Below are positions 37,173-47,796 of a stretch of DNA of 64,000 nucleotides, in pieces. The stretch spans positions 372,001 to 436,000 of the forward strand of contig JADKJP010000003.1 in NCBI GenBank assembly GCA_016720935.1. The letters run 5' to 3'. The DNA comes from Bacteroidota bacterium. Its GTDB lineage: Bacteria > Bacteroidota > Bacteroidia > AKYH767-A > 2013-40CM-41-45. The position numbers and the translations under genes were made by a program. The notes beneath the pieces are model-generated. The model was not told where the DNA came from and ran no database searches. It saw only the letters and a program-made list of their open reading frames with translations. Numbering within the stretch: position 1 is the first letter of the stretch; every line of letters starts with the position of its first letter.

Positions 37173-37180
37173 TAACTTTG
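37173..37180 (+). promoter_or_regulatory. -7 box before the lipoprotein at 37198
   Basis: TAACTTTG matches TAnnTTTG, 17 nt before the start codon. No TTG was found at standard spacing. Confidence 0.35.
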
Positions 37181-37197
37181 AATGTAAACATTCGTCA

Positions 37198-37614
37198 ATG
37201 GAATTATTGAAAATAACCCTGAGTGCTACCCTTGTTATTTCTTTTTTAAGCATTTTCAGTTGCAGAAAGGAGGGTTGTGAGGCAGGAACCGGAGGTGAAG
37301 TTACGCTGAAGATTATGCCGGAACATCATGGTGTACCTATTTACAATAGTCAAAATTATCGTGACACAGTGTATGTTAAATTCAATGCGACAGATTTTCC
37401 GGGGCCCGACCGATCAAATTTTGATTTGATCATGTGGGGTAATGCCAATGAAAATTTTGTAAAGGTATCGGGATTAAAATGTGGTCAGTATTATATAATG
37501 GTATCTGGTTTTGATACAAGTGCTCAATGGAATATTCGGGTGGTTGGCGGAATACCTTTGAATTTTTCAGAATCCTCCGGGGAAAAATTGGTGACAGTGC
37601 CGGTAACAGAATAA
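37198..37614 (+). CDS. Small lipoprotein of unknown function
   Basis: The 138-residue protein has a lipobox ending in SIFSC and a compact beta-rich domain (GGEVTLKIMPEHHGVPIYNSQNYRDTVYVKFNATDFPG...KCGQYYIMVSGFD). I do not recognise the family. The EHH segment and position next to the HMA/barrel operon would fit a metal-related role, but that is weak. The frame is open from 37168, and 37198 was chosen because the signal peptide starts there. Confidence 0.6.
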   Translation: MELLKITLSATLVISFLSIFSCRKEGCEAGTGGEVTLKIMPEHHGVPIYNSQNYRDTVYVKFNATDFPGPDRSNFDLIMWGNANENFVKVSGLKCGQYYIMVSGFDTSAQWNIRVVGGIPLNFSESSGEKLVTVPVTE

Positions 37615-37655
37615 TCGAAAAAAAATAGAAAAATTGGAGAATTGATCTCAAATCT

Positions 37656-38030
37656 TCATTTGGCGGATATTTCCTCATCAATCAAAATTGCCTGATAAAG
37701 TAACTCCTTAATTTTTCTCGATTTTATATCATTTATCGAATAAAAGGTAATGGTCGCGATTTCTTTTCTGCCTTCTTTTTCAAGTATGGATTCTTCATCA
37801 ACAATCATCTGTCCTTTGCAAAATCCAAGTACAACACCTGCTTTTGGACCCGGTTTGACTGAAGCCGGCCAGATATAACAAACTCTTGAATGAATAAAAA
37901 AGTAGGGAACCTGGTAAGAGATTTTTTCCCTGAATTGAGGTGATGTGCTGAGAATAATCTCACGAAGCAGGTCGACCATTTCTCTTTCTTCAGAAGTAAT
38001 GCATTCGTAAAATTCTTCGAGTGTTTTCAT
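37656..38030 (-). CDS. DUF1801-domain protein
   Basis: The 124-residue cytoplasmic protein fits the DUF1801 (YdhG/YjhX-like) fold: an N-terminal helical part (SEEREMVDLLREIILSTSPQFREKISYQVPYFFI), a core strand KAGVVLGFCKGQMI and a C-terminal FYSINDIKSRKIKELLYQAI. Length and motif order are normal. The function of the family is not established. It is a single-gene unit. Confidence 0.75.
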   Translation of the reverse strand: MKTLEEFYECITSEEREMVDLLREIILSTSPQFREKISYQVPYFFIHSRVCYIWPASVKPGPKAGVVLGFCKGQMIVDEESILEKEGRKEIATITFYSINDIKSRKIKELLYQAILIDEEISAK

Positions 38031-38150
38031 TTATGAACAAAGTTAAAAAATGCCTGTTGAATTTTGAAATTGGTCAAATACAAGCCGGCATTTCTTGTAA
38101 ATTTGGTTTTGGTGCGTTTCTGGCTGGTTTCTGATTTGAACCTTATTCAT

Positions 38151-38158
38151 TACCTTTG
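38151..38158 (+). promoter_or_regulatory. -7 box before the sortilin-like gene
   Basis: TACCTTTG matches TAnnTTTG, about 73 nt before the start at 38231. Upstream box not found at standard spacing. Confidence 0.3.
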
Positions 38159-38230
38159 TTCTGTCGGTTCCTTACCGGAGAACACTCTTTCCACTGCGGG
38201 AAATCATATACATTCCTTGATTTATATCAA

Positions 38231-40919
38231 ATGAAATTAACCAGGTTAATTCTTGTAGTCGCATTTCTATTGTCTTTCGGACAAGGATTCGCGCAGAAAT
38301 TCTTTTCGAAAGAAGCACCTCGCCCTTTGTCATATTTGGAAATGCAAAGACAATTCGAAGCATGGAAAAATCGTGTGGATCTGAAATCTGAAAAGAACTG
38401 GAAATATTACAAACGCTGGGAAATGGATATGCAAATGCATACAGATGCCAGTGGTAAGCCCGGCGATCCGGCTGTGTATATCGATGCGATTACAAAAGCC
38501 GCTGCTGAGAAGGACAGAGACGGAAGTTCACGGCTGATGTCGTCCGGCTGGACGCCTTCCGGCCCGAATGCAGTACCGAATAACCTCACGGGTTATATGG
38601 AGAATGGAATTGGAAGAATCAATTGTATCGCTTTTCATCCGAATGATCCTGCTACCTATTTCATTGGTGTTGCTCAGGGTGGAGTCTGGAAAACGACTAA
38701 TAACGGACAATCCTGGACACCGATTACAGAAAACTTACCGATCCTTCGCATCAGTGATATTTCTATTGATCCGAATAATCCGGATGTGATGTATATTTCT
38801 GTTTGTGATTTTGAATACATCGGATTTGGATTAAATCTGAATGGAAGAAAACGAAATACGCATTATGGTCTTGGCGTTTACAAAACAAGTGACGGTGGTC
38901 TGAATTGGCAACCGACGGGATTGAGTTTCCAACTCACCAATGGTGATGCATCATTAATTCGAAAAGTACTGGTAAGTCCGGGAAACAGTAATAATCTTGT
39001 TGCATGTGGAGCAAGTGGAATGTACACCAGTACTGATGCAGGAGCGAGCTGGACACAAAGAATGGATTCATTGTTTTGGGATCTTGTGCAGGATCCAGCA
39101 AACCCTGATATTTTGTATGCCGCAACAGGATGGGTTTACAATGCTGACGACGGATCAGCCGGAATCTATAAATCAACAGATTTTGGTAACACTTGGACTT
39201 TGTTGAATACAAATATTCCTCCCACCGGAGTGGTGCAAAGAGTGAAACTTGCTGTCGCGCCGTCTGATCCGAACAGGATTTATGCGGTAACCGTAAATCT
39301 CGATTTTGGTTTGGATGGAATTTATATTTCAAATGACGCAGGAAATTCATGGCAATACAATAATCCGGGTGTGAATATTCTTGAAGGAGGAGATGGTATG
39401 GGAACCGGCGGGCAGGGGAATTATGATCTTGGATTGGTTGTGGATGCTTCTGATAAAGATCTGGTGTACGTTGGGGGAGTCAATATTTGGGGGTCTTCTG
39501 ACGGAGCACTGACTTTTAATCCCGTTAGTCACTGGACACTCAGCTATGGGCCAACTTTGCATGGTGATATTCATTTCATGCAGCAACAACCCATGACAGG
39601 GAACATGTTTGTTTGCAATGATGGCGGGTTGTACAGGACGCCATATATGTACATCCATAACTGGAATGACGCGAACAATGGAATTCCGTGGCCAACAGTA
39701 TGGACCAATCTCAGCAGTGGTATGCAGGTGACTTCATTTTACCGCTTGTCGAGTTCCAGAAATCTGACCGGCCGATTAATGGCAGGAGCTCAGGATAATG
39801 GTTCATTTTATTTTGATGGTGCTACCTGGAGTACAATTTTCGGGGGGTGATGGAATGGATAATTATCTGGATCCAATCGATGATAATTCCATTATTGGTT
39901 CAAGTCAGTATGGAAATTTTAATCAGAGTTTTGATGGAGGATTTTCCGGGAATGGAATTTTTGCAAACATTAATAATGAAAACGGCGAATGGACAACGCC
40001 CATTGTTGCTGACTATAATAATCATGGTACATTTTACATAGGATATTCCAATGTGAGTAAAAGTACAGACAATGGTATGAGTTGGTCCATGATTTCTTCT
40101 TTTCCGGTTCCGGGAATTTCAGATAATGAAATTACTGCAATTGCATTAAGTAATTCCGATCCGAATGTATTGTATGTTGCAAAGAGAGTTCGATATGAAT
40201 ATTCAATTCCGGGATCCGTGTATATGACCAGCGACGGAGGGCAGAACTGGAATGATATTACTGCCGGTGTGCCGGACTCATTGTATTATACGAGTATGGA
40301 TGTACACTCATCAGATCCGATGATTGCCTATATCAGCATGGCCGGATTTAGTGTCGGAAATAAAGTGTTCAGGACCACAGACGGAGGAATGAGCTGGCAA
40401 AATATTTCATTTAACCTTCCCAATCTTCCTGTCAATTGCATAAAAAATATTCCCGGTACAAATATGCTTCTTGCCGGTACAGATATTGGGGTTTATCTGC
40501 TTGACAGTGCATCCTCTAATTGGAGTTTGTATGGAACAGGTTTGCCAAATGTGATTGTGACAGATATTGAATTTAATGAGGTATTGAATAAAATTTATGT
40601 CAGCACTTTTGGCAGAGGAATTTGGGAAACGGATCTTGGTACCTTGCTGCATGTCTCTGCTGGCAACGAAGCAAAGTTTAAAGCTGACTTGTATCCTTCT
40701 GTAAACAATGGAACTTTCACTATCCATTTTTCATCACCTCATAATTCAAATGGAAAGATACGTTTGGAAGTTATTGATATCACGGGAAGATTGGTTTCAT
40801 GTTCTACTCTTTCCGGAAATAATGATTCAATCCAAAAGCTTGATGTGAAACCCGGAAAATATTTTGCCCGGCTTACTTGTGAACAAGGTGTTCTTGTCAA
40901 AAACTTTATTGTCGAATGA
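38231..40919 (+). pseudogene. Secreted sortilin/BNR-type propeller protein, split by one frameshift
   Basis: Two frames, 38231-39850 and onward to 40919, belong to one gene of about 895 codons. The first starts with a signal peptide (ending GQGFAQ) and contains VPS10/BNR-type repeats (KTTNNGQSWTPI, KTSDGGLNWQPTG, TSTDAGASWTQR, KSTDFGNTWTLL). It ends ATWSTIFGG. The second continues DGMDNYLDPIDDNS with more repeats (MTSDGGQNWNDI, RTTDGGMSWQNI) and a type A sorting domain. The break is a G6 run at 39842-39847; with five Gs the two frames join. It may be a sequencing error or a real null mutation. Function: probably a surface binding or hydrolase-like propeller. Confidence 0.82.
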
Positions 40920-41269
40920 AAATTTCGGATTGATCCTGTGAATAAATCAAACGTGTAGTGTGAACGATCTGATTTATTTGCGGAAATGTTCTTCCGGAGA
41001 ATATGCCTTATTTGGATTAATTCTTAATAGAGCATAGTTCAATTTCCTTTTTTTTCTGAATTCCCGGTGAAGAATCCCGGTTCCGGATAAATCATACAAT
41101 CTTTTTTCAAGCTTACCGTTATTCTCATATAGGTTGATTTAACAGGGTTTGCATCAACCTTTGATTCTTCCTCAAATGTGAATAATTAACGACTCAAGAT
41201 CAACTTTATACTGATACAATCTTTACTTTTATTCTCTTATCAGTTTTTAAACACAAAAACAGAAAACCA
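40920..41269. other. Intergenic region, nothing recognised
   Basis: About 350 bp of AT-rich sequence between the propeller gene and the lipoprotein at 41270. A weak inverted pair around CCCGGTGAAGAATCCCGG is present. I found no promoter match, ORF or RNA gene. Confidence 0.4.
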
Positions 41270-42256
41270 ATGAAAACCCGCTTAATTGCAATCCTTACCA
41301 TGTTTGTGGCTGTAGTAATTCTTGTTGCTGCATGCAAAAAAGATGAGAATGCTCAATCCAATTCAAATAACAATGTGCAATTGGATTCGAAAGTTTCTCA
41401 GTTCAATTCAGACGCGAACAATTACAAATCTGAATCGGATCAGGTCGACAACGACATCAACAATTCCTTAAGCAGCATTCCTGCGTTTGGACGTGTTGCA
41501 CAAGGTGCCGCGGTACTTTCAAGCCCATTGTGTGGAGTTGTGATTGACTCATCACAGATCGCGAACAAGATTTTGTTCTACAATTTCGATGGACAAACGC
41601 CTTGTTTTTCCCCTTCACGAACTCGTTCCGGTCAGATTAAAGTGCAGTTAACTTCAGGTGCACATTGGAGCGATCCGGGATCTGTATTGACACTCACCTA
41701 TATTAATTTTAAAGTTACCAGATTAAGTGATAATAAGTCCATCATGTTTAATGGAGTAAAAACACTCACGAACATTAATGGAAATGACTGGATAGGATTT
41801 CTCCTGAGTACCACGACACTTAAATATCAGGAAAGAGCACTCAATATCGCAGTGACTTTTGATAACAACCTAAGCGCGACCTGGAACGTAGCACGGACTA
41901 CAGAATGGAATTATGTACAGGCCACAACCAATCCGGATATTCCTTATGCACACATCGTCTTCACTGCGCAGGGTGATACCAGTCTGAATGGACTCGCCAA
42001 CATCGACAGCTGGGGTGTAAACAGATTTGGTGAAAATTTCACTACTAATTATACCAGTCCGGTTATATCAAATACGTACTGTGGCTTGTGGAGATTTAAT
42101 TCAGGGGAATTGGTACACAGATTAAACAACGCTTCCTTCACACTGACTTTAGGTCTGGATCAGAATGGTAATCCGACTCCTTATGCCTGTGCATATGGTT
42201 ACAAAGTAGCATGGACCATTAATGGAAATTCCAATAGTGTAATTCTTAGTTATTGA
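41270..42256 (+). CDS. Lipoprotein of unknown function
   Basis: The 328-residue protein has a lipobox ending in LVAAC followed by KKDENAQSN. An Asn/Ser-rich helical stretch to about residue 70 follows, then a beta-rich domain (FYNFDGQTPCFSPSRTRSGQIKVQLTSGAHWSDPGSVLTLTYINFKVT... ending NSNSVILSY). I do not recognise the family. Cys87 and others may pair. It is probably a surface or periplasmic lipoprotein, transcribed alone and closed by the terminator at 42340. Confidence 0.65.
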   Translation: MKTRLIAILTMFVAVVILVAACKKDENAQSNSNNNVQLDSKVSQFNSDANNYKSESDQVDNDINNSLSSIPAFGRVAQGAAVLSSPLCGVVIDSSQIANKILFYNFDGQTPCFSPSRTRSGQIKVQLTSGAHWSDPGSVLTLTYINFKVTRLSDNKSIMFNGVKTLTNINGNDWIGFLLSTTTLKYQERALNIAVTFDNNLSATWNVARTTEWNYVQATTNPDIPYAHIVFTAQGDTSLNGLANIDSWGVNRFGENFTTNYTSPVISNTYCGLWRFNSGELVHRLNNASFTLTLGLDQNGNPTPYACAYGYKVAWTINGNSNSVILSY

Positions 42257-42339
42257 TTTCTTCGAGAATCCGTTGTTCATTAAAAGCTTCAATTAAATAG
42301 TCAAAATAAAATTACAGGTGCATAGCCTGTTTTCTGCGA

Positions 42340-42376
42340 GGGCGCATTGGGATCTATCCTGGTGCGCCCTTTTTTA
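42340..42376 (+). terminator. Intrinsic terminator
   Basis: GGGCGCA pairs with TGCGCCC, with an inner ATTGGGAT/ATCCTGGT extension, followed by TTTTTTATTTT. The rest of the 324-bp gap (42257-42580) shows nothing else that I can identify. Confidence 0.8.
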
Positions 42377-42580
42377 TTTTACAGAACGATCTTCACCAAA
42401 ATCTTACAGTCGGTTATATATTTTTCTGCAAGGCTTTGCCTATTTTTTATCATTTCATCTTTAAAATAGATTATCTTTTAGAATGTGGTGAATTCCGAAT
42501 CAATTTGGGGGAGTAAGCAAAAATAATCTTCCAATTCCACAAAGATCGGGACCAACTACAGCTGCAGAACTTGAATTGAT

Positions 42581-44983
42581 ATGAAATTTCGCTTAAATCT
42601 TACGTGCATTTTATTCACAGGACTCATTTTGATTCTTGCGAATATGTCTTTGCAGGCAGCGACGTATTATTCAAGACAGAATGGATTGTCAAATGCAAGT
42701 TCTTCCTGGAGTACAGCAGGTTTAGGGGGAGCTGCCGCAGCATCCGCGCCAAATGGTCTGGATGATGTGGTGATCGGGAATGGTTACACCATAACCACAT
42801 CAGGCTTATTCAGTGTAAATTCAATTGTTGTGCAATCTGGCGGAATTATGACTGTCAACAGCTCTTTCCGTGTTATTGGATTGCTTGGGTCATCCACTTC
42901 AAGCAATGCCGGAACGATAAGCGGTACCGGAACATTTAACCTGAATCCTTTATTCGGGGGTACTTTTGCAAATACCGGAACATTAGCGGTAGGGACTTAC
43001 TCTACATTCAATTGCACAATGACCAATTCAGGAACCATGAGTGTGACTTCCATGACACTAATTTTATCATCCTTCACCAATACAGGTACAGTCAACAACA
43101 CCGGTAATCTTGTGCTTACGAATTTACTTGGAGGAAGTACCTGGAACAATAACAACGGTTCCACCTTGAATATTTCAGGAAACATTTCTTATTCAGGAAG
43201 TGGAAATACATTCAATGCTTCAGCGTCTGCAAACACGGTAAATTTCTGTGCATCCGGAACACAAAATATATTTTCTACAACCTATCATCACCTTAGTGTA
43301 TCAGGTAGCGGAACTAAAACCTTGTCGGGTAATGTAACCGTGAATTCAAATTTAACTGTATCCGGTTCGGCAACGCTGGCATGCAGTACTTACCAAATTA
43401 CCGGAAACGGCAGCGGTATTTTGAGTCTTTCTTCAGGAACAACATTGTCACTGGGAAATGCCGGTAGTGCCACGAATGTTTCATTTCCTACTTCGTATAC
43501 CAGCGCCAATATATCCTTGAATAGCAGCAGCACTGTGATTTATCAATCTACCGGAGCTCAAACAGTTTCTTCAACGCCCACAAGCTATGGACATCTGACT
43601 ATCCAGGGAGGTGGTACAAAAACTCTTGCGGGAAGTATAGTCGTGAATGGGGATCTCACCATCGCCGGTTCTGCAGGTCTGGATGTAAGTGCATCAAACT
43701 ACTCAATCACGGCGAACCAGGATTGGACAGTTACTTCTTCCAAAACTCCTCCTTTCACTGCACGTTCAGGTACCGTGACTTTTTCGGGTTTAGGCTATTC
43801 GGATATTAATAGTTCTGGCACTGAGACTTTTTATAATCTTGTGATTAATAATCCCGGTGGAGTTTCTATTTCAGGCGGGACTCAGCAGGTTTCTTCTGTT
43901 CTCACCTTGACGAATGGTATAGTCAATCAAATGGCTACCCTCGAAATTCTTGCTGGTGCTAGTGTGAGTGGAGCGAGTGACGCATCCTATGTAGACGGAA
44001 TGGTTACGAAAACAGGAAATACTGCTTTCAGCTTTCCTGTTGGTGGATCAGGAGTGTATTCACCTCTTGTCATTTCTGCTCCATCTGTCGTAACAGATAA
44101 ATTTTCTGTTGGATACTATTACCAGGATCCGAACATTGCATTTGATGTGACTCAAAAGGACGCAACAATCACAAACATTAGCAGGTGTGAATATTGGAGC
44201 ATGAGCAGGACAGCCGGTTCATCTTCTGTTACTGTGACTCCCGGATGGACCGCGAACAGTTGTAATATCACATCACCAACCGATATGCGAATTGCAAGGT
44301 GGGATGTTACGGAATCGAAGTGGAAGGACCACGGTAACGGAGGAGTTACCGGAACAATTTCAGCCGGGACAATCGTATCCGCAGCGGCACTTTCGTCATT
44401 CGGGCCGATAACACTCGCGAATGTGAATTCAACTACATTGCCTGTCCACTTGCTTAGTTTTAACTGCAAAATTTTGGAGTCGAACCAGGTCCAGCTTGGT
44501 TGGGCAACCGCGACAGAGATCAATAATGATTATTTCTCTATTGAGCGATCAGAAGATGGAATACATTTTAAGGTTGTTGCTGTGGTTCCGGGTTCAGGGA
44601 ATAGTCAGCAGGTGAGAAGGTATGCTTTCACCGATATTCATCCGATTGCAGGAACAACTTATTATCGACTCCGACAAACCGATTACGATGGAAAATCGGT
44701 CTGCTCCGATTTATGTTGGACGGAACCATATTCGAATCATGAAAATGAAATCAGCATGTTTCCAAATCCTGCAAGCAATGAACTTTTTATACGGAACAAA
44801 CAATATACGTCAGCACAGGTACTCGTGAGGGATCAGTATGGAAAAGAAGTTTTGCAAACAGAACTCAGGCACGGAGTTGACACACGTCTGGATTTGTCTG
44901 ATTTCAGCGCGGGAATCTATTACATGCGTTTCATCTCCGATGAAGGAGATTCATTCGACAAGCGACTCAGTATTGAAAAATAA
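42581..44983 (+). CDS. Large secreted adhesin-like protein with type IX sorting domain
   Basis: The 800-residue protein has a signal peptide (ending MSLQA) and a long Ser/Thr/Gly/Asn-rich body with many short repeats of the kind 'GTGTFNLNP', 'SGSGTKTLSGNVTVNSNLTVSG' and 'GGGTKTLAGSIVVNGDLTIAG', as expected for a parallel beta-helix. A globular domain follows (about 600-700, LPVHLLSFNCKILESNQVQLGWATATEINNDYFSIERSEDG), which is a frequent Bacteroidota linker domain. The end is a type A sorting domain (ISMFPNPASNELFIRN...). It is probably a cell-surface adhesin or matrix protein. Confidence 0.78.
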   Translation: MKFRLNLTCILFTGLILILANMSLQAATYYSRQNGLSNASSSWSTAGLGGAAAASAPNGLDDVVIGNGYTITTSGLFSVNSIVVQSGGIMTVNSSFRVIGLLGSSTSSNAGTISGTGTFNLNPLFGGTFANTGTLAVGTYSTFNCTMTNSGTMSVTSMTLILSSFTNTGTVNNTGNLVLTNLLGGSTWNNNNGSTLNISGNISYSGSGNTFNASASANTVNFCASGTQNIFSTTYHHLSVSGSGTKTLSGNVTVNSNLTVSGSATLACSTYQITGNGSGILSLSSGTTLSLGNAGSATNVSFPTSYTSANISLNSSSTVIYQSTGAQTVSSTPTSYGHLTIQGGGTKTLAGSIVVNGDLTIAGSAGLDVSASNYSITANQDWTVTSSKTPPFTARSGTVTFSGLGYSDINSSGTETFYNLVINNPGGVSISGGTQQVSSVLTLTNGIVNQMATLEILAGASVSGASDASYVDGMVTKTGNTAFSFPVGGSGVYSPLVISAPSVVTDKFSVGYYYQDPNIAFDVTQKDATITNISRCEYWSMSRTAGSSSVTVTPGWTANSCNITSPTDMRIARWDVTESKWKDHGNGGVTGTISAGTIVSAAALSSFGPITLANVNSTTLPVHLLSFNCKILESNQVQLGWATATEINNDYFSIERSEDGIHFKVVAVVPGSGNSQQVRRYAFTDIHPIAGTTYYRLRQTDYDGKSVCSDLCWTEPYSNHENEISMFPNPASNELFIRNKQYTSAQVLVRDQYGKEVLQTELRHGVDTRLDLSDFSAGIYYMRFISDEGDSFDKRLSIEK

Positions 44984-45001
44984 AATTGATCAGGTACGGG
45001 A

Positions 45002-46465
45002 TCAATTGGCATCAGGAATCCTTTTCAAGGTTTCCAAAAGGAAACTCCAGAATTTCTGTACGGAACTGATTTGCACTTTTTCATCGGGAGAATGAGCGCC
45101 GTGAATGTTCGGCCCGAAGGAAATCATTTCTGTTTCCGGATAATTAGCTCCGATGATCCCGCATTCCAGTCCGGCATGACAGGCGTTCACGAGTGCCGAT
45201 TCTTTGTAGCGCTCTGTATAAAGGTTACTCATTAATTTCACAATGCCTGCATCAGGAGCCGGAGCCCAGCCCGGATAAGAGCCGGCGAAGCTTACCTTAG
45301 CACCCATCAGCTCAAAGCCTGATTGAATGGATTGCGCAAGATCCATTTTCTCGGTATCAACAGCACTCCTTGTAAGACATTGAATCGTATATGTTCCGTC
45401 TTTGATTAAGATCCGCGCCAGGTTATTGGAAGTTTGAACCAGATCTTTAATATCCGGACTCATTCTGTAAATTCCGTTTGGACAAGCATACACTGCTCTT
45501 AAAAATTTATTCTGGAAATCAGCATCCATTGCTTTCACAGGTGCATCGATGAGCTGAATGTCAATGATCAGGTTTGGATCAGTGGTGTGATTTTCTTTTT
45601 TCAATATCTGAGCCAATTCTCCAATCAAGGAAGTGAATCCTGCCAACTGATCAGAAGAGATTGCAAGTTCAGCAACCGATTCGCGTGGAATCGCGTTTCT
45701 TAAACTACCGCCGTCAACCGAGTTCAACTGAAATGAGAATTTCTGAAGTGCAGATGCGAGGATGCGATTCATGATTTTGTTTGCATTTCCTCTTCCTTTG
45801 TGAATGTCCATCCCCGAATGGCCTCCGGTAAGTCCTTTTACCTGGATACGAAGTCCTTTGCTACCGGCATTTACTGCGATTTCTTTATAAGTACCATTTG
45901 CAGTCACATCAACACCTCCGGCGCAACCAATCGTGAGTTCACGGTCATCCTCTGTATCAAGGTTGAGCATGATTTTAGCATTGAGCAATCCTCCTTTAAG
46001 TCCGAGTGCTCCGGTCATTCCGGTTTCTTCATCGATCGTGAACAGGGCTTCGAGTGGTGGATGCGGAATATCTTTTGAAGCGAGTAAGGTCATGATGGAT
46101 GCTACTCCGATTCCATTGTCGGCGCCAAGAGTTGTGCCATTGGCTTTAACCCAATCTCCGTCTACTATCATGTCGATTCCCTGTGTATCAAAATCGAATT
46201 GTGTTGTAGAGTTTTTTTGATGAACCATGTCGAGATGGCCTTGCAAAGCGATGGTCATCTTTTTTTCCATTCCAGGACTGGCCGGTTTTTTAATAATCAC
46301 ATTGCCGATCCCGTCAACATGAGTAGGCAGACCTAATTTTTCTCCAAAGTTTTTCGCGAATTCGATGACACGTTGTTCTTTTTTAGAAGCACGTGGAATT
46401 GCGTTGAGGTCGGCAAAATTATTCCAGAGTGGAGCCGGAGACAGGGCACGAACGTTCGATGACAT
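45002..46465 (-). CDS. pepD: Aminoacyl-histidine dipeptidase (cytosol non-specific dipeptidase, M20)
   Basis: PepD hydrolyses Xaa-His and other dipeptides in the cytoplasm using two zinc ions. The 487-residue protein starts with PLWNNFADLNAIPRASKKEQ and has the metal-site motifs LQGHLDMVHQ, TLGADNGIGVASIM, TIDEETGMTGA and NLDTEDDRELTIGCAGG. GHSGMDIHKGRGNANKIMNRIL and a C-terminal IHGAHSPDE also match. All expected ligands are visible and the length is normal. It is alone on the minus strand, converging with the adhesin gene. Confidence 0.93.
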   Translation of the reverse strand: MSSNVRALSPAPLWNNFADLNAIPRASKKEQRVIEFAKNFGEKLGLPTHVDGIGNVIIKKPASPGMEKKMTIALQGHLDMVHQKNSTTQFDFDTQGIDMIVDGDWVKANGTTLGADNGIGVASIMTLLASKDIPHPPLEALFTIDEETGMTGALGLKGGLLNAKIMLNLDTEDDRELTIGCAGGVDVTANGTYKEIAVNAGSKGLRIQVKGLTGGHSGMDIHKGRGNANKIMNRILASALQKFSFQLNSVDGGSLRNAIPRESVAELAISSDQLAGFTSLIGELAQILKKENHTTDPNLIIDIQLIDAPVKAMDADFQNKFLRAVYACPNGIYRMSPDIKDLVQTSNNLARILIKDGTYTIQCLTRSAVDTEKMDLAQSIQSGFELMGAKVSFAGSYPGWAPAPDAGIVKLMSNLYTERYKESALVNACHAGLECGIIGANYPETEMISFGPNIHGAHSPDEKVQISSVQKFWSFLLETLKRIPDAN

Positions 46466-46515
46466 AGGATGAAGGAGATTAAATTTAGGAGAATAAAGGT
46501 AGTGATAATCCTTCC

Positions 46516-46553
46516 AAAAAAAATCAGGTTTGCCACATCAAGAGACAAACCTG
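46516..46553 (-). terminator. Intrinsic terminator of the S41 peptidase gene
   Basis: On the minus strand CAGGTTTG pairs with CAAACCTG and is followed by a T8 run. It lies about 35 bp beyond the S41 peptidase stop codon. Confidence 0.8.
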
Positions 46554-46587
46554 CTAAGGAATTCATTATCTGATGATTCAATAATAA

Positions 46588-47796
46588 TCAGTAGGTCAGG
46601 GCTTTTTCCAGATCCGGGTCAATTCCATTTTTGTAATCAGCGAATGTGTGAGGCACGGTAATGTCGGGCAGGATTCCGCCTTTTACTCTGGCATCCATAT
46701 AAAAATCGTATTTGGAATAGTAGACTTTCAGTTTTGAATGTTTCAACGTGAAATTGACCACTGCTCCGGGGTGGTTAAGATCGCCACCGGTTTCTTCTCC
46801 TATCAATGTTGCCTGGAGCTGATTTTTTAATTCAAAGGTGTTCCAGATAGCAGCTGAAAAGGTTTTTCGACTAATCAATACGCTTGATTTTGCAAGCTTG
46901 CTAATGCTGTCTCGTGCAAGCACTTTGATGAGTGGATTGAATACGTTTACTCTTCCTCCGGAATTAGCCCGAACATCAATAATGATTCTTTCAGGCTTTT
47001 GCTTCTGAATTTCAGCCATTACATTTTCCTGGAATTTTGCGAAAGGTTTGTCCGTAATTTCAAAACAACTTCTGTATTGAATGTACAATGACTTTTTGTC
47101 TTCCAGGTACTGATACCAGTAATTTTGCGTATTCCCCATGCGTAACATATGCGCGGCTGGCTTATAGCCTTGCAGTTCGAAACTGTATTCATTTTCTGTT
47201 GACACCATTTGCCTGGTGGTATCTGTTTCATTGACAAATGTAATCGGTACGGAATCTTTGTTGTCGATCAAATGCATTCCGTACAGTAATGATGCATTGG
47301 AAAGCAAGATTGGTAAGCTGTGTTTAATCCAGCTTGGGTTCAATGCACCAATGAGGCTTTTCATTTTTTTCAAGACTGTATCCATCGGAATATCGTTCAT
47401 CGCGAGAACTCTTGATCCCAGATGGCGAACATGTTTTATGGAAGCTGCAGTTACAAATGTTCCATCATCAAACAAACTAACAATAATTGGAATGCTTTTC
47501 TCTCTAGGGAAATCCAGGGAAGTGTGTGGGTCTAATAGTAGTGCATTGATACGGGTATATCCGACCTGCAATTCGTCAACATTCATTCCGGGTGCTTTTT
47601 CCTTAAAAGCCTTTATTGAATCCAGAAACTGTTCCTTTTTTATATAATTAAACGGATGCGCATGATTACGGATTATTTTGTTTGCATAATCATCAATGTC
47701 TTTTATCAAAGACTCTTTGGATAAGTCCTGTTTCTTATCTGCAGAAATTAAAAAAAAGGAAAGAAAGACTAGCAGACTTAAATAGCGATATTTCAT
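46588..47796 (-). CDS. S41-family peptidase
   Basis: The 402-residue protein has a signal peptide (MKYRYLSLLVFLSFFLISA), an N-terminal helical part with DPHTSLDFP, and the S41 (tail-specific protease) catalytic region. That region shows RIIIDVRANSGG, the nucleophile segment SRKTFSAAIWNTF (Ser in FSAA) and GEETGGDLNHPG. A PDZ domain is not evident. It probably acts in the periplasm or at the surface on unfolded proteins or peptides. It is a single-gene unit with its own terminator. Confidence 0.83.
   Translation of the reverse strand: MKYRYLSLLVFLSFFLISADKKQDLSKESLIKDIDDYANKIIRNHAHPFNYIKKEQFLDSIKAFKEKAPGMNVDELQVGYTRINALLLDPHTSLDFPREKSIPIIVSLFDDGTFVTAASIKHVRHLGSRVLAMNDIPMDTVLKKMKSLIGALNPSWIKHSLPILLSNASLLYGMHLIDNKDSVPITFVNETDTTRQMVSTENEYSFELQGYKPAAHMLRMGNTQNYWYQYLEDKKSLYIQYRSCFEITDKPFAKFQENVMAEIQKQKPERIIIDVRANSGGRVNVFNPLIKVLARDSISKLAKSSVLISRKTFSAAIWNTFELKNQLQATLIGEETGGDLNHPGAVVNFTLKHSKLKVYYSKYDFYMDARVKGGILPDITVPHTFADYKNGIDPDLEKALTY

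Noticed and set aside
30716..37614. Methanobactin biosynthesis locus
   Set aside because: Only an MbnP-like protein is present. No precursor peptide, MbnB, MbnC or MbnH is visible.
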